Below are positions 32,571 to 38,594 of a DNA stretch of 38,594 nt, piece by piece. The notes under the pieces are model-generated. The model was not told where the DNA came from and made no database searches. It saw only the letters and a list, made by a program, of their open reading frames with translations. Each line of letters starts with the position of its first letter. The first letter of the stretch is position 1. A program made the translations under genes and the position numbers. Source of the DNA: Gyrodactylus bullatarudis (taxonomy: Eukaryota > Platyhelminthes > Monogenea > Gyrodactylidea > Gyrodactylidae); contig SSNU01000305.1 in NCBI GenBank assembly GCA_012064415.1, positions 1 to 38,594 on the forward strand, written 5' to 3'.

Positions 32571-33471
32571 GCAATAGGATCTTGATCCAAACATTGTCTG
32601 GATCGAAATTTTGTGCTGATCTCAGATCTGTAATTATATTTTCTAAATTGTGTTTAGTTTTTGAGATAAATGGAAAATCCGAATTTGAGAATTTTAAATT
32701 AAAATATAATTTCAAATAATTAAATTTTTATTAAAATAAAAAATTCAATTAACTAATTAGGTATCATTAGAATCAAAATTAAATTTCCTATCTAATGATA
32801 CCTTGAGTGTCGCGCAAAACAAAAAATTGCACATTCCAGCTACTTTTTTGTCGAAAATTTTGTGATTTTGGAGTCAATTTTCTCCATAAATTTTAACTTC
32901 AAACGCTCATATCTTTCAAGAAAAAGAGCTTTTTAAATATTTTCTTTGACTCTCTGAAAAAGTTGGTTAGAATTTACAAAATCATTTCGTTCTTGTATAT
33001 TTTTACCCCTTTTAATCCCACACTCAGTTAGAGTCATTTTCCCATTTTATACATTACTGAAGATTAATAAAACTTATACCGCTCGAATTAAGGTGGGAGA
33101 TACATCAAATTGAAGCTAATTTGAGTATCCACTTTAAAACTTTCGGAGCTCTCTTTAATTGTGATTCTAGTGATTCCTAATTAGTTAATTGAATTTTTTA
33201 TTTTAATAAAAATTTAATTGTTTTTCGATCCTGAATAAGATTGTACCTATCAGAATTTGTTATTTTCAATTATAATCTAGCTTCGTTCGTTCTTAACACT
33301 AGCATGACTTCGAGTCAGCAAGCTCAAAAAATTTAATTGTTTGAATTTAAATTTTAATTTAAAATTCTCAAATTCGGGTTTTTCCATTTATCTCAAAAAC
33401 TAAACACAATTTAGAAAATATAATTACAGATCTGAAATCAGCACAAAATGTTTGGATCAAGATCCTATTGC
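32571..33471. mobile_element. Second foldback element, with an insertion in one arm
   Basis: Terminal inverted repeats begin gcaataggatcttgatccaa. Left arm 32571-32764, right arm 33173-33471; both include aaattgtgtttagtttttga and caattaactaattagg. The right arm holds about 118 extra bases (about 33220-33337), bordered on both sides by a taattgttt word, the likely target duplication. Part of this insert (ttttcgatcctgaataagat and following) also occurs within the 28 kb foldback element. An inner hairpin, ggtatcattag/ctaatgatacc, closes the left arm at 32760-32802. No coding capacity. Confidence 0.8.
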
Positions 33472-33521
33472 ACATAGTGTCCTACTGTTAATAATTATTA
33501 ACAACTATATATGAATGATTA

Positions 33522-33696
33522 ATGGATGTTCTAAAAGACCCTGACAGCAATCATAAGCTTAAAATAAAATTCTTCCGAGTCTGGTTAAAAATGAGATCAA
33601 ACGATGTTAATAATGAGCTGTTAAACAGGTTGAGTATGAATAATACTTAATTTTAGTTGCTCTATCGAACTATTAAAAAATCTATTCGCTAAATAA
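33522..33696 (+). CDS. Possible two-exon mini-gene (48 aa)
   Basis: Exon 33522-33628 encodes MDVLKDPDSNHKLKIKFFRV then WLKMRSNDVNNELLN. A 28-base GT-AG intron (33629-33656) follows. The second exon, 33657-33696, gives SCSIELLKNLFAK and a stop. The composition is balanced and unlike random frames around it, and the join keeps frame. The intron length matches the tiny introns of the gene at 31 kb. It may be the end of a longer gene interrupted by the foldback element just upstream, or a short independent gene. No family recognised. Confidence 0.35.
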
Positions 33697-35822
33697 GCGT
33701 TTCATGTTAAAATTAATAAAATATGAAATTATTATAGTATTACTCAATACGAAAAGGTTCTGTTTATTTAAGAAAAACAAAATATAAACTTAAAAAAAGG
33801 TTTAGATTTGTTTTATTTTATAAAAATTCTTCATATTCGTATGATATTTTTTCAGATATTTCTAAATTGATGAGCTTAAACAATTGTAGATGCTTTATTT
33901 TTTGAGTTTTAATTTTAACTTCATGTGTAAATTTTTAAATATAAATTCTAAAAAGGAGAAATTTCCTAATTCCTAATTTTACTACTTTCAATCGAAGAAA
34001 GATCCATTTTATCTCCGAAAATTGAAGAGGAAAAACAGTTATATTATAATGTTTCCATTTCTTCAATATAATTGATTCCTATCTATGATTTAGAATATTC
34101 ATACAATTAGAGATTTCATCTCCTCCATTCTCTTTATTTAAGACAAAACTGAGTTTTATTGAGATGAAAATTATTAAAATAAGCATACTTTATAAGGATT
34201 ATGTATTAAAATAGCATATTTATTGAATTTTAATCCATTTATAATTTATCTTGTAATCTTATATTTAGCATTTTTACATCATAGTGTTCTAAGACTTTTA
34301 TCCGAAATTTAACGATTCCATATGCTTTCTCTTACCAATATACCAATAATACATCAGGAATATACCGAAAATATTCACGCAATTTGTCGCAAAAGTTCAC
34401 TCCACCAGTTCTGTCCACGATTGTATTTCTTAAAGAATAAGGAACTACTTGGTTCAAAATTATGATCCAAATCTACATTTTTGAGGTAAAAATTATTTTG
34501 TTGTTATCTTAGTGTTTTAGAATAGCTTATACATTAATCGATTTTCAATATAGTGATTATATTTATTCAGTTTACTTATAGGCAGTTTATATAAGATTTT
34601 TTGGTAAATTCGCGATAAATTATTAAAATAATACCTTAAAATCGAGAAATATCATTTCTCAAATAGAGTATTTGCAAAATTGGTGACTCAGACCTTCCCA
34701 TTTGCAGATATGGTGACAGGAGTAGGCCAAATTATAATTTTGGTTAATTTTTTTCATTGTATTTGAGGGCCCCTGAAATTTAATTCACTTTTGGTTCCTT
34801 TTTGCAATTGAAATTGTTAAATATTGCATTTATGGTCCCTTTTTCCTGTGTTGAAAATTAATAATTGCAGTCATGGTTACTATTGGTTAGTCCTCCCTAT
34901 GCTGAATGATATCTTTTCTAGTCAAGATCAAAACATTGTACAATGTCCATTCGATAACCACAGTTCCAATCCAAGTGAAGGAATTTCAAGTAAAGGAGGC
35001 AAGTTGAAATAAATTATAATTCAAATGTTTCTAGACGTCAAGATTAAAATTTCTGATGTACAAGAAAGTCGAAAATGCAGATTCTGCTAACCAAGGGACT
35101 GCTCAAGATTCTTAATTTAATAATAAAAATTATTCCGGTTATTATATGTTTTGGATATTATTTCTTATTCATTTGTACGGCTATTTAATACTTTTCTATT
35201 AATACAACTATTAAATTCAATTTCCTATCTGTTTTTCAAAAAGCAATTACTCTCCGATAATTTAAATCAGATAAAGTTATTCGATATCAGAATTAAATTT
35301 CGTGAGTTTGACAGGAATCGAAATTTCCCTTTTTGAAAATTTGTTGATTTAGAGATCTTTAATTTTTCAGATCTAACTATGTTCAGAATAACGATAATTA
35401 TCAATAATTTTTCAAACCCTTTCTGTGCCGAGACTATTTCTTCGAAAAATGTTCCTTGCCTTAATCAAAAATTGATGCCTTAACCCTTGCATGGGAAATG
35501 GGGTCTTTTTTTGAATTTTGAATGGACATTTTTGTTTCACAATTTTTCTGTATGAATTTTTAGTATAGCTTTAAGATAAAAATAACAATCAGTGTTTCTC
35601 TTAGTTTGAAGTTATACGTCTTCTTTGGTTGTTGAGATAGTAACTGTTTTTTAAATACAGTATATCTCATTATCAAATACTCACAATTGAAGATTGCATG
35701 AATAAAATTCCATATTAGTTTATATTTTTCATAAAACCAGCCAATTTTAACAAAAATAAATGAAAACAAAACTGTTTTGTCAATTTGAATCAAAAACAGC
35801 AATTACTAAATAATTTCTAACA
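33697..35822. other. Intergenic DNA with a doubtful exon pair and a MITE remnant
   Basis: At 34916-34989 an acceptor-like ttctag is followed by coding-like QDQNIVQCPFDNHSSNPSEG; a join through gtaaag to 35035 in frame would add VKIKISDVQESRKCRFC and a stop. The Cys/His content hints at a small zinc-binding tail but fits no pattern I can name. A one-ended piggyBac-MITE fragment lies at about 35417-35440. Confidence 0.3.
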
Positions 35823-36465
35823 TCATGTCATCTATTATTACCCCTGATAATGTAGAAAGTCTCACTGCGATTATTCTAGCAAGAGCTTATGAAGATAAAA
35901 AGGGAATGATCGAAAAGTGTAAAGCTCATTCCTTCAACTATGTCTCACCTGGATTGTGATGAAGAAATGTATCTCGGAAAATACAGTTCCGTTGATTTGA
36001 CCAACTTCGTCCGTGATATATTCGTCAAATATATCAACAAAGCAAAAACCATTGTTGGTGGTAAAGGTAAAGAAGTGCAAAAAATAGCATCAAGGACAAC
36101 ATCGTTGGCAACTTCCAACATATATGTCTTCGGTGGAGTTGATGAAGTTCATGCAGACTGTGGAGAATAGGAAGATAGCCACATTAATTAATAAAAAGAA
36201 GAATAGTTCCTGGTTCCATCATTATCTCTCACTAACAAAAATCTTACAAGAAACTTAGTCAAGAGGGATACGAGCACAAAACAGTGTGCCACAAATACGA
36301 GTTTGTGAATAGAGGATATCATACCAACCGTATTGAGTCCATATGGGGAACAGCCGAAAGAGACGCTGGAAATGTCCGTAATAAAAGGAAAAATTTATTA
36401 GATCGTTATATCGACCACTATATTTATGTCCCAATAGAACTTTCTTTTCAAATTTTTGATTGACC
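35823..36465 (+). pseudogene. Decayed Merlin / ISXO2-like DDE transposase
   Basis: The pieces lie in different frames. The start is MSSIITPDNVESLTAIILAR. Next comes SVDLTNFVRDIFVKYINKAK with IVGGKGKEVQ, in the place of the Merlin IGGPGKxVExDES block, and then IYVFGGVDEV, in the place of WVFGG. Last is SQEGYEHKTVCHKYEFVNRG, YHTNRIESIWGTAERDAG and NLLDRYIDHYIY, which match the transposase C-terminal block (HT-IES-W-...-YLDE). The order of these motifs is typical of the IS1016/ISXO2-like (DDE_Tnp_IS1595) family that includes animal Merlin transposons. The zinc-ribbon N-terminus and the middle DDE part are missing, and stops and frameshifts break the rest, so it cannot be active. I did not find terminal repeats. 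Confidence 0.7.
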
Positions 36466-36829
36466 TAGAGAAGTCAAGCATTTCGAAAATATAACTAAGA
36501 TCTTAGTTATTGTTAATTCAATTAATTTTTCATGTTTACTCGTTAGTAGTGATAGGATTTTATTGTATAAAATCACGGTGCCCCTAAAGTAAAGTTTAGC
36601 CTCAAACAGTACATAAGATACGATAATAAATCATTGCGAGATATAGCACAAAATAGAGATAAACTTGCTCCAATACGGATGGTATTTCAAGAGTTTATTT
36701 TGATTGTCAAAAGTCATACACACCCTCAGAGAGTTTTGAGTATGTATTATAGCTGATAAAGAACCCAGAAAATAGAGAACGCAGCCCAACCGAATTAGAT
36801 AGGACAAAATCAGTCAAATTTCATTAAAA

Positions 36830-36910
36830 AATTTTTTTAAAGAATTTTTTTCTTCAAAACTTATTTGAAAAAATCGAGTTTCTCGTTAAAATCCCAACTT
36901 CATATCAACC
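36830..36910 (+). repeat. Dispersed repeat R fragment
   Basis: The words tcgagtttctcgttaaaatc and ccaacttcatatcaac are a diverged match to the core found at 8.2-9.1 kb. It precedes the Penelope fragment. Confidence 0.4.
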
Positions 36911-36978
36911 AAAAGTCCAGAGGAAATACCTAAAAAAATAAGAGAACGCGAAATTATGTTTTATCCTTAGAAATGTTT

Positions 36979-37140
36979 AGACAAATTTATCAACCTAAAA
37001 ATTGATAGAGAAGTCGTTGAAAACTTATATGAAGTTGAGAAAACCACAATTTTCATGAACGTTAATTTCAAAAAAAGTTGATTCTAGCAATGATTTAAGG
37101 AGAATGTTAACTAACCTCATCAATCAACATTATAATGATA
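36979..37140 (+). pseudogene. Penelope-like element fragment
   Basis: The frame reads DKFINLKIDREVVENLYEVE then KTTIFMNVNFK, paralleling DKFMDVSMDRNDVVETDKLD and KTTIFMKLNFK of the copy at 4.3 kb. After a break it continues as LRRMLTNLINQHYND, again parallel to IRRRLNDLINQHCNN. It is on the opposite strand to the 4-5.5 kb copy. Its last bases run into the open frame of the next gene. Confidence 0.7.
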
Positions 37141-37159
37141 TAATAGTATATTATAATAG

Positions 37160-37910
37160 ACTCAGAATGATGACAGAATTTGTTGTTCAAGTGTATGTTC
37201 CTAGTTCTTTTGAAGTAAGACACAAGTCTTCTATTTATGATGCACCAGCAAATTTTTACAACATTATGATTCGAGTTGAAAATTTCCCACATGCAATTAT
37301 TAAACAATTAGGCAAAATAGCCCCACAGAACAACTCATTCATGGCACATCCTGAGATAATTCTTCTATCAATGTCGAGAAGTGAAGATTTACCAATAAGG
37401 CAAGAAGCACAAAGACTACTTGGTAATGCTGTAAATGGACTGAGAATTTATGCAAATCCCCAGCTAAACTTCAATGCTGATAGCTTTTACGAGATGGTGG
37501 ATTTTAATCAAATAGAGTATTGTGTTCCAACTATTCTTCAAGGCATAAATTTCATTGAAGAAAGAGCTCTCAACTTGCCAAAGCTGTGCTCAAACACTCA
37601 AGGTATTGAAAGATTAATTTGTGATTTTAAAAAATCTCTCAAACTTGTCAAAATATTTGAAAATGCCAACCATGTCACAGATGCAAAAATCTAAGCAAGA
37701 GCTTTTCCAAGAATCAATTTTCATGCTTTTTTAAATGTAAGTTTTATTTGTTCAACAACTTAAAAATTTTATATTTGATTATAATTTCAACTATAGAACT
37801 TGGTCCAAAATCCTGATATAATTTTACAAGAAAATGAAAATTTTGTCATCGAAGATGAAGAAATAGAGGAAGCTAATAATCTTTATTTACAACGAAGAAA
37901 ACCTAGATAA
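37160..37910 (+). CDS. Two-exon gene with in-frame stop, repeat-associated family
   Basis: Exon 37160-37736 opens after an acceptor-like attataatag. The first methionines are at 37167 and 37170 (MMTEFVVQVYVPSSFEVRHK). Recognisable words are NNSFMAHPEIILLSM, IRQEAQRLL, PQLNFNADSFYEMVDFNQIE and CSNTQGIERL. I recall a widespread uncharacterised animal family, often in many copies per genome, with a similar HPE-LL, LNFxA-YxxMVDW and HTQxVER pattern; this is from memory and its role is unknown. A TAA at 37692-37694 interrupts the frame, yet the same frame stays open for 14 more codons (ARAFPRINFHAFLN). It then splices in phase 0 over a 60-base intron to 37797-37910 (NLVQNPDIILQENENFVIED and on to QRRKPR, stop). 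Either a pseudogene with one early stop or a recent loss. Confidence 0.6.
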
Positions 37911-38013
37911 TTTCGATGTAAGCGTTTTTACATTTTTTATAAAATTTTTGTATTATTAACATAATTTTTAGGATGCTGCAGTAGAGAATTGATTTTCTCT
38001 CATCGAAATTTTA

Positions 38014-38280
38014 TCAGTCTCCAGATTCTGTTGAGCCGGCCACATTAATTTTAATTAATTAATACATTCAAATTTCTAAATGAATATCTAAAGATCTTAT
38101 CGAGCCAGTCCTGTCAGCATGTGAAACAATCCAGCAACTGACCTTTCTAAATTAATTTTAATTCTGCCAAATCTATCAAGACTCTAGGATCCAGACCAGT
38201 TAAAGTCCAGCTATTTCTCCTCTCCTTATCAATCAATCGAGAATGCTATCAAGACTCCAGTTTCTGTTGAGCCGGCCCAA
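38014..38280. repeat. Pair of short direct repeats (ctgttgagccggcc)
   Basis: The word ccagattctgttgagccggc (about 38020-38039) returns as ccagtttctgttgagccggc (about 38256-38277), some 235 bases on. The copies flank AT-rich DNA with further related words (tcaagactctagg, tcaagactccag). GC content is higher than around. They could be ends of an unknown element. Confidence 0.5.
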
Positions 38281-38428
38281 AAATTGTGGCTTGTTTTTTA
38301 TTTGAATATACTATTTTTCTAATAGTATATTTCTATGGGAGAAAATATATTTTTTGCAATTGTCTTTCTCTTTCGTATGAAAAGATGATTATTGTAATTC
38401 GAACTAATAATTTATTTTCATCCCATAG

Positions 38429-38587
38429 ATGACTACCCCTGAAGAGAAGCTTTTCCTCCAAAGAAGCATTGAACAAGGCAGGCTGTTAACACGCAGGATC
38501 TCCATCGAGCAGTCCGAGGAGAATGTTCTTACGAAAAGACAAACAGAATATTCTCTGCAGTCAATCCTAATGCAAAGAAGTTGTTGA
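38429..38587 (+). CDS. Charged ORF at window edge, possible Helitron-type leader
   Basis: After an acceptor-like tttattttcatcccatag, an ATG opens 52 codons: MTTPEEKLFLQRSIEQGRLL, then TRRISIEQSEENVLTKRQTE and YSLQSILMQRSC, stop. The GC content and codon mix are higher than around. Repeated Glu-Glu, Arg-Leu and Lys-Arg spacing recalls the charged repeats found upstream of the Rep domain in many animal Helitrons. It might instead be an exon of the preceding gene. Only 7 bases remain after the stop, so the context is lost. Confidence 0.35.
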   Translation: MTTPEEKLFLQRSIEQGRLLTRRISIEQSEENVLTKRQTEYSLQSILMQRSC

Positions 38588-38594
38588 TAGCATC

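Noticed and set aside
33741..33910. An open stretch of about 55 codons after an acceptor-like attatag
   Set aside because: Rich in Lys, Tyr, Phe and Ser without motif; a shorter acceptor choice at 33656 gives a better in-frame ending.
1..38594. A CRISPR array or other prokaryotic defence system
   Set aside because: No evenly spaced direct repeats; spliceosomal introns, a homeobox gene and eukaryotic retroelements show animal DNA.

Overview
The window is AT-rich, intron-containing animal DNA, consistent with a bilaterian invertebrate with a compact but transposon-laden genome. Evidence for this is a Distal-less (Dlx) class homeobox gene, a PKA-like AGC kinase split into seven exons, GT-AG introns (some only about 28-60 bases long), tRNA-derived SINEs, a LINE family, a Penelope-like element and several DNA-transposon remnants. 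There are no operons, ribosome binding sites or other bacterial features. The species cannot be named from the sequence.

Layout. 0-5.6 kb: a truncated LINE with a SINE inside it, a probable MITE, then a decayed Penelope-like retroelement on the minus strand with a vestigial hammerhead ribozyme upstream of its reverse transcriptase. 5.6-14.4 kb: mostly AT-rich intergenic DNA holding a nested hairpin locus (8.2-9.1 kb), two piggyBac-type MITEs flanked by TTAA (9.7 and 10.8 kb), a possible integrase remnant and one orphan exon. 14.4-19.6 kb: the genic core, two minus-strand genes in tandem (Dlx-like homeobox gene upstream, kinase downstream, 266 bases apart). 20.2-29.4 kb: a dense cluster of 5'-truncated copies of one LINE family in both orientations, interrupted by SINEs, a 161-base assembly gap and a foldback element that carries two SINEs. 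31.0-31.85 kb: a four-exon gene of unknown function (204 aa) rebuilt here from very short exons. 32.6-33.5 kb: a second foldback element. 33.5 kb: a possible two-exon mini-gene. 35.8-36.5 kb: a decayed Merlin/ISXO2-like transposase. 37.0-38.6 kb: a Penelope remnant running into a two-exon gene with an in-frame stop, then a charged ORF at the window edge.

The annotated host genes are not obviously functionally linked: a developmental transcription factor, a protein kinase and an unknown protein. The transposable elements interact by nesting: SINE in LINE, SINEs in both arms of a foldback element that itself sits in a LINE, and a palindrome inside one arm of a larger hairpin. The most distinctive points are the degenerate hammerhead, the tyrosine at homeodomain position 49, the missing activation-loop threonine in the kinase, the doubly SINE-loaded foldback element and the unknown four-exon gene with 30- and 38-base introns. 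All gene models rest on reading splice sites by eye and need transcript support.
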